Assembly: GCA_903859215.1 (NCBI GenBank)
Contig: CAIOLW010000036.1
Span: 62,001 to 126,000, forward strand
Length of the DNA stretch: 64,000 nucleotides
From: an uncultured bacterium
GTDB lineage: Bacteria > Krumholzibacteriota > Krumholzibacteriia > LZORAL124-64-63
Direction of reading: 5' to 3'
Shown: piece by piece, positions 30,095 to 39,087 of the stretch
How positions within the stretch are numbered: the first letter of the stretch is position 1
How the letters are laid out: each line of letters starts with the position of its first letter
The notes under the pieces: generated by a model
The model's database searches: none
Seen by the model: only the letters and a program-made list of their open reading frames with translations
Told to the model about the DNA's origin: nothing
Position numbers and translations under genes: made by a program

Positions 30095-30946
30095 TTGGCA
30101 ACACAGCGACCGCCCGCCAATCCCCGTCCGGGCCCGGAAGCATGGTCTTCCGGCAGCACGCCCGACGGGCGCGCGATCATCAGTTTCCACCACGTGGACC
30201 TCGAGTACGAGGACCAGAAGGCGCTCGCGGACGTCACGTTCTCGATCGCCAACGGCGAGTTTGTCTGCCTGACCGGGCCCAGCGGCGCCGGCAAGAGCAG
30301 CATCCTGCGCCTGGTGGCGATGGATGCGTTCCCGACCAAGGGGCAGGTCATCGTGCGCGGCATGCCCGCCACGCGCATGAACCGCGGGCGGGTGCCGCAG
30401 CTCCGCCGCGAGATCGGTTTCGTCTTCCAGGACTTCCGCCTGCTCGAGGACCGCAGCGTGGAACAGAACGTCGCCTTCGCGCAGCTCGTGGTCGGCGTTC
30501 CGCACCTGCAGATCCTGCAGAACGTGATGCGCGTGCTGACGCAGGTGGGCCTCTACGACAAGCGTCATCGGCTGCCGCGACAGCTGTCGGGCGGCGAGCA
30601 GCAGCGCGTCGCCATCGCGCGCGCGATGGTCAACAGCCCGAAGATCCTGCTCGCCGACGAGCCCACCGGCAACCTCGACCCGGTGACGGCGCAGGAGATC
30701 ATCGACCTGCTGTTCCGCGTCAACGACAGCGGCACCTGCGTGCTGTTCTCGACGCACGACCACGAGATCGTCAAGACCTTCGGCCAGCGCGTGCTGGTGG
30801 TCGACGGCGGCCGGCTGCTCTCGGACGAGCGTCGCCGCGTGCCGGTCGACCGTTCGGCAAGCCTGGTCGACCACATGTACCGCGCGCCGGCCGAGGCCGC
30901 CCCCACGGCGCAGCGCCCGGCCCGCAGGGAGCCCGCCCATGCTTAA
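30095..30946 (+). CDS. ftsE: Cell division ATP-binding protein FtsE
   Basis: ATPase of the FtsEX complex, which controls septal peptidoglycan hydrolases through EnvC-like activators. This 283-residue version has Walker A GPSGAGKSSILRL (~residues 65-77), Q-loop VFQDFRLLEDRS, signature LSGGEQQRVAIARAMV and Walker B ILLADEPTGNLDP; VSIEN-type residues are replaced by the family-typical VEQNVAFA. An N-terminal extension of about 30 residues rich in Pro/Gly results from the TTG start at 30095, chosen because AGGGAG lies 9 bases upstream and no other in-frame start precedes the conserved HHVDLEYEDQ. It overlaps ftsX by 8 bp. Confidence 0.9.
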   Translation: MATQRPPANPRPGPEAWSSGSTPDGRAIISFHHVDLEYEDQKALADVTFSIANGEFVCLTGPSGAGKSSILRLVAMDAFPTKGQVIVRGMPATRMNRGRVPQLRREIGFVFQDFRLLEDRSVEQNVAFAQLVVGVPHLQILQNVMRVLTQVGLYDKRHRLPRQLSGGEQQRVAIARAMVNSPKILLADEPTGNLDPVTAQEIIDLLFRVNDSGTCVLFSTHDHEIVKTFGQRVLVVDGGRLLSDERRRVPVDRSASLVDHMYRAPAEAAPTAQRPARREPAHA

Positions 30947-31823
30947 CCGCGCCCAGGTGAACTACCTCGCCCGCGAGTCGCTGGCCGGCTTCAGCCGCCG
31001 GAAGCTGACCACCGGTGTCACGATCCTGATCATGGCCTCGGCCCTGCTGGTGCTGGCCGTGCTGACGCTGGTGACGCTGAACCTCGGCACGTTGCTGGAA
31101 ACCGCCCGCGGCGGCCTGGACCTGCGGGTCTACCTGCGCGACGACCTGCCGACCGAGCGCCTGGCCGAACTGCGGCCCCGGCTGCTTGCGCTGCCCGGCG
31201 TGCAGCAGGTCCAGTGGATCGATGCGGAGGCCGCCCTGGCCGAGTTCCGGCAGCAGCTGGGCGAGGACGAGCCCCTGCTGGACCTGCTCGACCGCAACCC
31301 GTTGCCGTCCTCGTACCATGTCACGTTCACGCCCGCGGCCCGCACACCCGATGCGGTGCGTGCGGTCCGCGACGAGGTGACGCGCTGGGACGAGGTGTCC
31401 GAGATCCTGTTCAACCAGGACTGGGTCGACGCCCTCGAGCGCTGGACGTTCCGCTTCCAGATGGCCTCGCTCGTGGCCGGCCTGATCGTGTTCCTGGCCG
31501 CGATCTTCGTGATCTCCAACACGGTCAAGCTGACCATCGCCTCGAGCGCGCGGATCATCCAGGTCCAGAAGCTGGTCGGCGCCACGAATGCGTTCATCCG
31601 CACGCCCTTCCTGTGCGAGGGCGCCGTGCAGGGCCTGCTCGCGGGCATCCTCGCGATGGGCCTGCTGGCGATCGCCGGCCGCGTCCTCGGGCGCAGCCTT
31701 GGCGGGTTCGTCTTCTTCTCGCCGGCGCAACTGATGGGCTTCGTCATGTTCTGCGTGACGCTGGGCCTGGCCGGCAGTTGGGCCGCGATGCGCAAGTACC
31801 TGACCCTGCGGAGCGACATCTGA
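30939..31823 (+). CDS. ftsX: Cell division protein FtsX
   Basis: Membrane partner of FtsE. The 294 residues form the canonical four-helix layout: TM1 near 25-50 (VTILIMASALLVLAVLTLV), an extracytoplasmic loop ~55-170 (DLRVYLRDDLPTERLAEL, LPGVQQVQWIDAEAALAEF) that contacts the EnvC-type activator, and TM2-4 in the C-terminal half (RFQMASLVAGLIVFLAAIF, the coupling region RIIQVQKLVGATNAFIRTPF, then two further helices). Start and stop both overlap neighbours (TGATG with the next gene), so FtsE, FtsX and the LytM-type protein are co-translated. Confidence 0.93.
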   Translation: MLNRAQVNYLARESLAGFSRRKLTTGVTILIMASALLVLAVLTLVTLNLGTLLETARGGLDLRVYLRDDLPTERLAELRPRLLALPGVQQVQWIDAEAALAEFRQQLGEDEPLLDLLDRNPLPSSYHVTFTPAARTPDAVRAVRDEVTRWDEVSEILFNQDWVDALERWTFRFQMASLVAGLIVFLAAIFVISNTVKLTIASSARIIQVQKLVGATNAFIRTPFLCEGAVQGLLAGILAMGLLAIAGRVLGRSLGGFVFFSPAQLMGFVMFCVTLGLAGSWAAMRKYLTLRSDI

Positions 31824-33139
31824 TGCGTTTTGCCATCCGCCCGCGGTTCCTGGTTTGCCTGCTGGCGCTGTCCGCGCTGGCGGGTCACGCGCAACGCCTC
31901 GCGGCGCAGGACGTCCCGCGCCAGGACCCGCCCCGCGAGGCCACCGGGGGCGCGTTCGTGAACCCGGCCCGGCCGGCGACGTCCGCAACGACATCCGCGA
32001 CGACATCCGCGATGCCCGCCGTCACGACGCCCGCCGACCCCGCCCGCAACGCCGACAACACGGCGGCCCTGGAGAAGGTGCGCGCCGAGATCAAGCGCCA
32101 GCAGGACCTGATCCGCGGCCTCAACGCGCAGGCCGCCGACGCGCGGCGCGACAACGAGGAGATTTCGCAGGAGATCGAGGCCACGCAGCGCCTGGTCGGC
32201 GGGATGGTCCGCAAGGAGTCGCTGCTGCTGTCCGAAAGCCGCCGGCTGGAGGACGAACTCTCGCACCGCGTCGACACGTACGAGGGTCGCAAGCTGGCGC
32301 TCGCGCACAGCCTGCGGCGCATGTACGTGCGCGGCCAGCGCAACAACCTCGAGATGGTGCTGACGGCCGGCAGCTTCTCGGACCTGATGTCACGCGTGAA
32401 GTTCGAGCGCACCCTGGCGCGCCTCGATGCCGGGCTGGTCGAACGCACCCGGGACGAGGGCCAGGCCGTCCTGCGCGAGCGCCGCGACCTGGACGCCGCG
32501 CTGTCGGAGATCCGGCAGACGCGCGAGGAGAGCGCGCAGCAGGCGACGCGCCTGGAGGGGCTGCAGGCGGAACAGGTCGCATCCCTGCGCGAACTGGACG
32601 ATCGCCGGCGCGGCGTGAATAATCGCCTGCTCGAACTGTCGCAGAACGAGCAGAAGCTGCTCGAGGTGCTCGACGGGCTCGAGGACCGGCGGCGGCAGGA
32701 GCCGCCTGCGGTCGCGACCGGCCGGACCGAGCCCCTGGCTGAACTGGCGGGCCGCCTGGAGTGGCCGGTGCGGGGCGACGTGTTGCGCGGCTTCGGTCGG
32801 TCGGTGCATCCGCGGTTCAAGACCGTCACGCTGAACAACGGCATCAACATCAGCGCCGCGGTGGGGGCGCCCGTCGCCGCGGTCGCGGTCGGAACCGTCG
32901 AGTTCAGTGACAATTTGCCCGGTTTCGGACGATGCGTTATTCTGGACCACGGCGAGGGCTACTACACCCTCTACGCCTACCTGAACGGCGTCTTCGTCGC
33001 CCGCGGGTCACGCGTGGCCCAGGGCCAGGTGATCGCCGAGGTCGGCGGTCCCGGCGGCGGCGAGCCGCCTCAGCTCTACTTCGAGGTCCGGCACGGTCGC
33101 ACGCCCCTGGACCCCGCCGACTGGCTGCGTTCCCGCTGA
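31823..33139 (+). CDS. EnvC-like coiled-coil protein with degenerate LytM (M23) domain
   Basis: A 438-residue exported activator of peptidoglycan amidases, the expected third member of the FtsEX module. A signal peptide and a Thr/Ala-rich stretch precede a long coiled coil (~residues 75-290, EEISQEIEATQRLVGGMVRK ... LLELSQNEQKLLEVLDGLED). The M23-like domain covers ~310-438. The metal-ligand positions of active LytM enzymes are lost: the usual HxxxD site reads LNNGINISA, HGEGYYTLYAYL lacks the YxH histidine, and LYFEVR has Tyr for the LHFE histidine. Such changes are typical of EnvC/NlpD-type non-enzymatic activators. Start ATG 31823 (TGATG overlap). Confidence 0.88.
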   Translation: MRFAIRPRFLVCLLALSALAGHAQRLAAQDVPRQDPPREATGGAFVNPARPATSATTSATTSAMPAVTTPADPARNADNTAALEKVRAEIKRQQDLIRGLNAQAADARRDNEEISQEIEATQRLVGGMVRKESLLLSESRRLEDELSHRVDTYEGRKLALAHSLRRMYVRGQRNNLEMVLTAGSFSDLMSRVKFERTLARLDAGLVERTRDEGQAVLRERRDLDAALSEIRQTREESAQQATRLEGLQAEQVASLRELDDRRRGVNNRLLELSQNEQKLLEVLDGLEDRRRQEPPAVATGRTEPLAELAGRLEWPVRGDVLRGFGRSVHPRFKTVTLNNGINISAAVGAPVAAVAVGTVEFSDNLPGFGRCVILDHGEGYYTLYAYLNGVFVARGSRVAQGQVIAEVGGPGGGEPPQLYFEVRHGRTPLDPADWLRSR

Positions 33140-33191
33140 GCGGTGCGCGGTGCGGCCGTCGCGGGCGGCGGTCGCCCCGGGGGGAGCCAGC

Positions 33192-34379
33192 GTGGCCGCA
33201 TCATCCTTCATTGCCCGCACTGCGATCCTGGACCGCCTGCTGCGCCTGCGCGATCGCGACCGGCTTGCCCAGCCGCTGCTGCTGGTGGGCCCCGAGGGTT
33301 CGGGCAAGGAAGGCACCGCCCTGGAATTCGCCCGCCTGCTGAACTGCGCGGGACCGGGCGCCTGCAGCGATGACCAGCCCTGCGAGAGCTGCGTCAAGAC
33401 CGCCAGCTTCCAGCACCCGGACATCCGCTGGATCGGGCCGGCCCCGGCCGCCATCGACGAAGCCGATGTGCGCGCACTCCTGGACCGCAAGCTGGCCGAC
33501 CCGTTCGCGCGCTCCGCCGAGTCGGCCACCGCCCAGGTCAACATCGGCGATCCCGAGCACCCGGGCCCCCTGACGGTCCGCTCGCTCATCCGCTTCCTGC
33601 GCGTGCGCGCGTTCCAGGGCCCCTGGAAGGTGGCCGTGGTCGCCGATGCGCAGCGCATGAACACGGCGGCCGCCAACGCCTTCCTCAAGACCCTCGAGGA
33701 ACCGCCGGCCGACACCGTCATCATGCTGACGACCACCGGCACCGAGGGCATGCTGCCGACCATCCTGTCGCGCTGCCAGAAGGTGCGCTTCGAGCCGTGG
33801 CCCGCGGACGAGCTGGCCGGGCACCTGGCCCGCCTGGGCGGGGTCGACCCGGGGCAGGCCGGCTGGGCGGCGCGCCTGGCCCAGGGCAACGCGCGGCTCG
33901 CGCACGACCTGCTGCAACCGGAATCACGGGCGCTGGCCGAGTGGGCGGGCCTGATGTTCACCTGGATCGCCGAGGGCCGCCGCGGGCAGGCGGCGATCGC
34001 TGCCGACGAGCTGCACCGGGGCGCCTATTCGCACGCGGTGGAGGCGCCGCCGGCCCGGCGGGGGGCGGGCGCGGCCGGTGAACAGGGCGCGGCCGACCGA
34101 CGCGCGCGCGCCATCCGCTTGTGCGAACTGCTGAACCTCCACTACAGTGACGCCCTGGTGTGCCGCGAGGCGGGAGGCACCTGGCAGCCGCGGTTCCCGC
34201 AGGCCGCCGGTGTCGTGAGGCAGGTCGCGGCCGCGCGGCCCACCGGGGATCTCCTGGCCGACATGGCGCGCATCGACGCCGCCTGCGGCGAGATCGACCG
34301 CAACCTGAACATCGGCCTGGTGATGGCCGTTCTCTTCGAAGGGCTGTTGGCGCATGGCCGACCCGGAACGGCATCCTGA
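33192..34379 (+). CDS. holB: DNA polymerase III delta' subunit
   Basis: Clamp-loader subunit of the replicative polymerase (395 residues). P-loop-like LLLVGPEGSGKEGTALEF (~residues 31-48), a four-cysteine Zn motif (CAGPGACSDDQPCESC, ~53-68), and AAA+ blocks WKVAVVADAQRMNTAAANAF, LKTLEEPPADTVIML and TTTGTEGMLPTILSRCQ identify it. The 'delta-prime' arginine finger motif SRC is present. I prefer GTG 33192 (GGGGGAG six bases upstream) to the track's 33150. The stop overlaps the next gene by 26 bp, the usual holB-PSP1 arrangement. A Gly/Ala-rich insertion near 290-310 (PPARRGAGAAGE) is not part of the family fold. Confidence 0.88.
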   Translation: MAASSFIARTAILDRLLRLRDRDRLAQPLLLVGPEGSGKEGTALEFARLLNCAGPGACSDDQPCESCVKTASFQHPDIRWIGPAPAAIDEADVRALLDRKLADPFARSAESATAQVNIGDPEHPGPLTVRSLIRFLRVRAFQGPWKVAVVADAQRMNTAAANAFLKTLEEPPADTVIMLTTTGTEGMLPTILSRCQKVRFEPWPADELAGHLARLGGVDPGQAGWAARLAQGNARLAHDLLQPESRALAEWAGLMFTWIAEGRRGQAAIAADELHRGAYSHAVEAPPARRGAGAAGEQGAADRRARAIRLCELLNLHYSDALVCREAGGTWQPRFPQAAGVVRQVAAARPTGDLLADMARIDAACGEIDRNLNIGLVMAVLFEGLLAHGRPGTAS

Positions 34380-35376
34380 ACCCGGCCCACCCGCGCGGCA
34401 AGGCCCGCGTCGGCGACCGCCCGTGAGCGCGGACGAAGCCCCGACACCGGCGGTCGATGCCACGCCTGTTGATGAGGCCACGCCTGTTGATGAGGCCACG
34501 CCTGCTGGTGGCGACGAGACCATTGTCGTGCTGCAGTTCAAGGGGCGCCGCAGGGCCTACTACCACAACCGGCGCGGCGTCGAGATCAGGGTCGGCGATC
34601 ACTGCCTGGTCGACGCGGACCGGGGCCGGGACCTCGGGCGCGTCACCTACATCGGGCCGGGCCGGGCCGAGTGGTGGGCCGTCGCCGAGCACCAGGGTGT
34701 GATCGGGCTCGCCGGCCAGAAGGACCTCGAGCGCCTGGCCGCCACCCGCGAGGAGGAGTCCTCGCTGTGGGACGTGTGCCGCGAGCGCATCGGGCGCCGC
34801 GGGCTGGACATGAACCTGGTGACCGTCGAGCGCCAGCACGACGGCCGCAAGATCACGTTCTACTTCACCGCCGAAGGGCGCGTCGACTTCCGCGACCTGG
34901 TCCGCGACCTTGCGGCGGCGTTCCGCACCCGCATCGAACTGCGGCAGATCGGGGTGCGCGACGAGACCCGCCTGCAGGGCGGCCTCGCGGTGTGTGGCCG
35001 CGAATTCTGCTGTTCCGGATTCCTCCACGAATTCGCGCCGGTCACTCTGAAGATGGCCAAGACGCAGCAGCTGCCGCTCAACCCGGCCAAGCTCTCCGGC
35101 CCCTGCGGCCGCCTGCGCTGCTGCCTGGCGTTCGAGGACGACCACTACCGCGAGGCCCGTCGTCGCCTGCCGCGCGTCGGCCACCTCGTGACGACGCCCG
35201 ACGGGCCGGCCACGGTGCGCCAGGTCGACCTCCTGTGCGAGACGGTCACCGTCGATGGTCGCGAGCCCGGCAGCCTGCTCAAGTGGCCGGTCGATCGCGT
35301 GCACTGGGACGAGCAGCTTCCCCCGGGCGAGCGGGGCGGCTGCGGGGGCGGCAATTGCCGCCGGGGTCCCGCGTGA
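34354..35376 (+). CDS. PSP1/RicT-family protein
   Basis: A 340-residue cytoplasmic protein of the PSP1 domain family (RicT/YaaT in Bacillus, where with RicA/RicF it forms an Fe-S complex promoting RNase Y-dependent RNA maturation). The PSP1 core is residues ~60-300, with the conserved cysteines in GREFCCSGFLHEF and GPCGRLRCCLAFE that ligate the cluster. The N-terminus is low-complexity with a triplicated VDEATP-like tandem repeat. The ATG at 34354 overlaps holB; a GTG at ~34424 is an alternative start just before SADEAP. It lies in the conserved holB-ricT-tatD-rsmA order, with tatD overlapping by 4 bp. Confidence 0.9.
   Translation: MADPERHPEPGPPARQGPRRRPPVSADEAPTPAVDATPVDEATPVDEATPAGGDETIVVLQFKGRRRAYYHNRRGVEIRVGDHCLVDADRGRDLGRVTYIGPGRAEWWAVAEHQGVIGLAGQKDLERLAATREEESSLWDVCRERIGRRGLDMNLVTVERQHDGRKITFYFTAEGRVDFRDLVRDLAAAFRTRIELRQIGVRDETRLQGGLAVCGREFCCSGFLHEFAPVTLKMAKTQQLPLNPAKLSGPCGRLRCCLAFEDDHYREARRRLPRVGHLVTTPDGPATVRQVDLLCETVTVDGREPGSLLKWPVDRVHWDEQLPPGERGGCGGGNCRRGPA
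34459..34500 (+). repeat. 18-bp in-gene tandem repeat
   Basis: Two exact copies of the unit gccacgcctgttgatgag (34459-34476, 34477-34494) followed by a truncated third copy encode ATPVDEATPVDEATP in the disordered N-terminus of the PSP1 protein. Copy number could change by slippage without breaking the frame. Confidence 0.75.
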
Positions 35377-36179
35377 TCGACAGCCATGTCCACCTGAACC
35401 GCCACGAATTCGGGGACGAGGCCGGGGAGGTCGTCGCGCGCGCGCGCGCCGCGGGCGTGACCGCGTTCCTGAACGTGGGCTACGACCTCCAGACGAGCCG
35501 CGCCTCGCTGGCGCTCGCCGAACAGTACGCCGACGTCTGGGCCACGGTGGGCATCCACCCGCACGACGCCCTCCTGTTGGCTGATGAGGAAGGCCGCCTG
35601 ACCGACGATGGCCGCCGCCGCCTCGAGGAACTGGAGGCGCTGAGCCGCCACCCGAAGGTGGTGGCCATCGGCGAGATCGGCCTCGACTTCTTCCGCGACC
35701 TGTCGCCGCGGCCGGCGCAGCACGCGGCGCTGGCGGCCCAGCTGGAACTCGCCGCGCGGCGCGACCTGCCGGTGGTCTTCCACGTCCGCGACGCCTGGGA
35801 GCCGATGCTCGCCTTCGTCGACCAGGTGGGCCTGCCGCCCCGGCGCGGCGTGCTGCACGCCTTCAGCGGTGACAACCGGGCGGTGGACTGGGCCCTCGAG
35901 CGCGGTTTCAGGCTGGGCATCGGGGGCGTGGTCACCTATCGTCAGTCCACGCTGCCGGGGATGGTGGCCCGCGCGGGCTGTGACCCGCTCCTGCTGGAAA
36001 CCGATGCGCCCTGGCTGCCGCCGGTGCCGCACAGGGGGCAGCGGAACGAGCCGGCCTGGCTGGGGCTCGTGCTTGACACCGTGGCCGGGATCTTGCAAAT
36101 GGAACCCGGCGAGGTCGAGCGGCGCACCGACGCGTCGTTCACCGCGCTGTTCCGTCCCGGGAAGGCCATCACGCCGTGA
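35373..36179 (+). CDS. tatD: TatD-family metal-dependent hydrolase/DNase
   Basis: A 268-residue TIM-barrel metallohydrolase of the TatD DNase family (3'-5' exonuclease/deoxyribonuclease activity is documented for some members). Metal ligands are visible in order: the N-terminal VIDSHVHLN (HxH), GEIGLDFFRD (Glu), VVFHVRDAWEP (His), LHAFSGD (His) and LETDAPWLPP (Asp). It starts at GTG 35373, overlapping the PSP1 gene by 4 bp, and overlaps rsmA by 4 bp. The holB-ricT-tatD-rsmA order is widespread and supports the housekeeping assignment. Confidence 0.93.
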   Translation: MIDSHVHLNRHEFGDEAGEVVARARAAGVTAFLNVGYDLQTSRASLALAEQYADVWATVGIHPHDALLLADEEGRLTDDGRRRLEELEALSRHPKVVAIGEIGLDFFRDLSPRPAQHAALAAQLELAARRDLPVVFHVRDAWEPMLAFVDQVGLPPRRGVLHAFSGDNRAVDWALERGFRLGIGGVVTYRQSTLPGMVARAGCDPLLLETDAPWLPPVPHRGQRNEPAWLGLVLDTVAGILQMEPGEVERRTDASFTALFRPGKAITP

Positions 36180-37012
36180 GTCGCAGCCAGCAGGAAGTGC
36201 TCCGGCAGTACGGCATCCGCCCGGTCAAGCGCCGCGGGCAGAACTTCCTGCTCGACGGCAACCTGGCCCGGGCGATCGCCGGCGATGCGCTCGCCCTGGG
36301 CGACGAGATCCTGGAACTGGGCGCCGGCGGCGGGGCGCTGACCGTGCACCTGCTGGCGGGCGCGCGCACCGTGGCCTGTGTCGAGGTGGACCGCGAGCTC
36401 TGCGCGTTGCTGCAGAACGAATTCGGCGACCGGCCCGGGTTCCGGGTCGTCGCCGGCGACCTGACGAAGCTGGACTGGGATGCGGCCCTGGCCGCGGCGG
36501 GGCAGCGGCCGGTGATCGCCGGCAACCTGCCCTACGTGCTGACGAGCCTGGTCCTGTTCCGGGCCGCGGAACTGCGGGCCCGCATCGCCGGCGCGGTCTT
36601 CATGATCCAGAAGGAAGTCGCCGAGCGGCTGACTTCCACGCCCGGCGGGCGCGACTACGGGGTATTGTCGATCCTGCTCGGCTCGGTGTTCGACATCCGC
36701 CTGGTGCGCACGGTGCCGGCCAGCGTGTTCTGGCCGCGGCCGCAGGTGCAGTCGGCGGTGGTCAGCCTGACCCCCGCGGGGGACATGGGCGACGACGAGT
36801 TCGCGTATTTCCGCGAGGTCGTGAAGAAGATTTTCGGGCAGCGCCGCAAGAAGCTGGTGTCCCAGCTGCGGACGCAGTTCACGCTGGAGCCGGCCGTGGC
36901 CGAGGCGCTGGCGCGCGAGGCGGGCCTCGATCCCGAGGCGCGCCCCGAACAGATCACCCCGGAAGGGTACCGGTCCCTGGCCCGGTTGCTGCGACGGAAG
37001 GACGTGGGTTGA
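36176..37012 (+). CDS. rsmA: 16S rRNA dimethyladenosine transferase
   Basis: Dimethylates the two adjacent adenosines near the 3' end of 16S rRNA (KsgA). The 278-residue protein has RGQNFLLDGNLARAIAG, the SAM-binding LELGAGGGALTVHLL (~residues 40-54), ACVEVDREL, VAGDLTKLDW and the catalytic IAGNLPYVLTS. Family-typical C-terminal PRPQVQSAVV and FGQRRKKLVSQL are also present. Start GTG 36176 (4-bp overlap with tatD); the stop overlaps the next start (TGATG). Also called ksgA. Confidence 0.95.
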   Translation: MSRSQQEVLRQYGIRPVKRRGQNFLLDGNLARAIAGDALALGDEILELGAGGGALTVHLLAGARTVACVEVDRELCALLQNEFGDRPGFRVVAGDLTKLDWDAALAAAGQRPVIAGNLPYVLTSLVLFRAAELRARIAGAVFMIQKEVAERLTSTPGGRDYGVLSILLGSVFDIRLVRTVPASVFWPRPQVQSAVVSLTPAGDMGDDEFAYFREVVKKIFGQRRKKLVSQLRTQFTLEPAVAEALAREAGLDPEARPEQITPEGYRSLARLLRRKDVG

Positions 37013-39087
37013 TGCGCGTGGCTGCGTCGAAGCGAAACAACCACTTCCTGTGCGGCCTGTGCCGCGTCAGCCCTTGGCGGCCGCTGGCAACGGGCTTGTT
37101 CCTGCTGCTGGCCCTGGCGCCGGTGGCGACGCGCGCGCAGGACGACTCGGAATCCGCGCCGGTCGACTCGACGGCGACGGGCCTCGGTGCGGCCCTCAGC
37201 CAGGCGGCTGCGAGCGGTTTTGCCGCCGACAACGGCGCATTCTTCCTCGGCATGACGCAGGAACCCAAGGCCGGCATCAAGGCCAATGTGCAGAAATACA
37301 CCTGGTTCGGCGAGTGGAACACGGTCGCCCAGCTTCATGCCGGCGCGCAGGCGCAGTCGCACCTCGAATGGTACTGGGACCAGTTCCGCAAGCAGGAGAA
37401 GAACGTCGAAAGCCGGAAGGGGACCCTCTCGTACGGCTTCGGCAAGCAACTGCCCCTGGTGACGACCATCGACGGCAACTGGAACTGGAGCGAGGACCGC
37501 ACGACCAACACGGCCGGTTATGCCAACCTGTACAAGATGGACAACAAGCTGGTGAACCTGTCGTCGTCACAGCAGAAGTTCCAGGGGCTCGGGCTGATGA
37601 ACTCGGTGAGGCTGGGCGCGAACTTCAACGACCAGGCGGGACTGAACCAGAACCAGCGCAGCGAATTCCGCGAGGGCACGGCGCAGGGCGGCGTGCAGAG
37701 CGGCTGGGCCCTGGCGCCGGGCCTTATCCTGGCCGGGCGCCTGGCGGGCACGGCAACCGGGGGCACGCGCCTGCTGGCCGCGTTGTCCAGCCCGTCTTCG
37801 GCGCACGGGGACAGCATCGGCGTGGGGGTCTACTTCAACCGCGGCATCGGTACGGGCCACGTGGCGATGACGCGCAGCAGTTTCGCGAAGAAGTACCTCG
37901 AGTTCCGGCGCAACGCGAACGGCCTTGTCGATACCGTGGGCATCGACGAGCCCGACAAGGTCCTCACCGAGCTCGAGACGCACGATGCGTTGACCTTTGA
38001 CGTTGCCCACAAGTTCAAGCTCGGGCGCTTCGGCGGCGAGATCAAGGGCGGCCACACCACGGACGACCTGGCCTATGCGACGGGACTTGCCGGCCTGAAG
38101 CAGCGCGCCCAGGACAGCGCCGACATGACGCTGACCTACAACGCCGGGCGCGATTCGCTCGTGGCGTTCGGCACCGTCGGCGAGAGCTGGGACGACCAGC
38201 GCATCAAGGCCGCGACCAGCAGTCGTGGCCGCCAGCTCGTCCGCAGGCGCGAGTTCCAGTTCAACTGGTACCGTCGGCTGTTCAAGGCGACCCGCCTGAA
38301 CCTGCAGTACCACGAGGACCTGACGCAGGACGTGGCCGAGAACCGCTTCAACGAGAACGACAAGGATCGCCTGCAGGCCGATTTCGCGGGCAAGCTCGAA
38401 CGCGCGTGGGCCGGACGGTTCCGCACGAGCATGGTCTTCAGCTACCGCCAGACGCGGGACATCTCGATCCGCGGCAGCAGTTCGTCCAACAACAACATCA
38501 AGGAATCCTACGAACTCGTGCCGGGGTTCAGCTGGAACCTGGCGCCGTGGATCACGATCGACCAGAACTACCGCGTCTACATCCAGTACACCGACTACCT
38601 GTACTCGTACTTGCCGTCGGTCACGCGCAAGGACGACTACAACAAGCGCGGCGACCTCGTGACGAAGGTCATGCTGGTGCCCAACGAGCGCCTGCGGGTC
38701 ACCGTCCGCCACGATTCAAACCGGCGCTTCAACGCCACGAAGTCGGTCGAGGACGCCGCCGGGAGCGCTTTCTACAACCGCGACCTCGAGCAGGACATCT
38801 CGAAGATCCGCCTCGACCTGGCCTACACCGTGACGCCGGGCGTCTCGCTCGAGTGCGGCACGTACCGGACGCGGGATGACAAGACCTCGCTCGGTCGCAC
38901 CACGACCAAGACGCGCACCGATTCGGGCGAGATCGTCGTGGGCACGCGCGTCGACAGGACCTGGGGCGCCCAGCGGGACTTCGAGGTCTCGGCCATGGTC
39001 AAGAAGATCAGCGCCTACGGACCGAGCGTCACCGCCAGCAGCGCGGACTTCTGGGAGGCCGATGTATGGCTCAAGTGGCTGTTCTGA
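37012..39087 (+). CDS. Predicted outer-membrane beta-barrel protein, function unknown
   Basis: A 691-residue exported protein. After a signal peptide (about residues 1-40, LATGLFLLLALAPVATRAQD) come many alternating amphipathic strands of 8-12 residues ending in aromatic residues (TLSYGFGKQLPL, FNWYRRLFKATRLNLQYHED, RTSMVFSYRQTRDI, ITIDQNYRVYIQYTDYLY), and the chain ends in Trp-Leu-Lys-Trp-Leu-Phe, a strong C-terminal Phe barrel signal for BamA. I see no recognised ligand motif. It overlaps rsmA by 1 bp and the following lipoprotein gene by 22 bp, so the three envelope genes form one unit. Possibly a transport barrel partnered by the two lipoproteins. Confidence 0.75.
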   Translation: MRVAASKRNNHFLCGLCRVSPWRPLATGLFLLLALAPVATRAQDDSESAPVDSTATGLGAALSQAAASGFAADNGAFFLGMTQEPKAGIKANVQKYTWFGEWNTVAQLHAGAQAQSHLEWYWDQFRKQEKNVESRKGTLSYGFGKQLPLVTTIDGNWNWSEDRTTNTAGYANLYKMDNKLVNLSSSQQKFQGLGLMNSVRLGANFNDQAGLNQNQRSEFREGTAQGGVQSGWALAPGLILAGRLAGTATGGTRLLAALSSPSSAHGDSIGVGVYFNRGIGTGHVAMTRSSFAKKYLEFRRNANGLVDTVGIDEPDKVLTELETHDALTFDVAHKFKLGRFGGEIKGGHTTDDLAYATGLAGLKQRAQDSADMTLTYNAGRDSLVAFGTVGESWDDQRIKAATSSRGRQLVRRREFQFNWYRRLFKATRLNLQYHEDLTQDVAENRFNENDKDRLQADFAGKLERAWAGRFRTSMVFSYRQTRDISIRGSSSSNNNIKESYELVPGFSWNLAPWITIDQNYRVYIQYTDYLYSYLPSVTRKDDYNKRGDLVTKVMLVPNERLRVTVRHDSNRRFNATKSVEDAAGSAFYNRDLEQDISKIRLDLAYTVTPGVSLECGTYRTRDDKTSLGRTTTKTRTDSGEIVVGTRVDRTWGAQRDFEVSAMVKKISAYGPSVTASSADFWEADVWLKWLF

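Noticed and set aside
28451-30940. 829-aa ORF start beyond the glycosyltransferase
   Set aside because: The first 334 residues are antisense to ftsE and lack a ribosome site; TTG 29938 with GAGGGT is the supported start.
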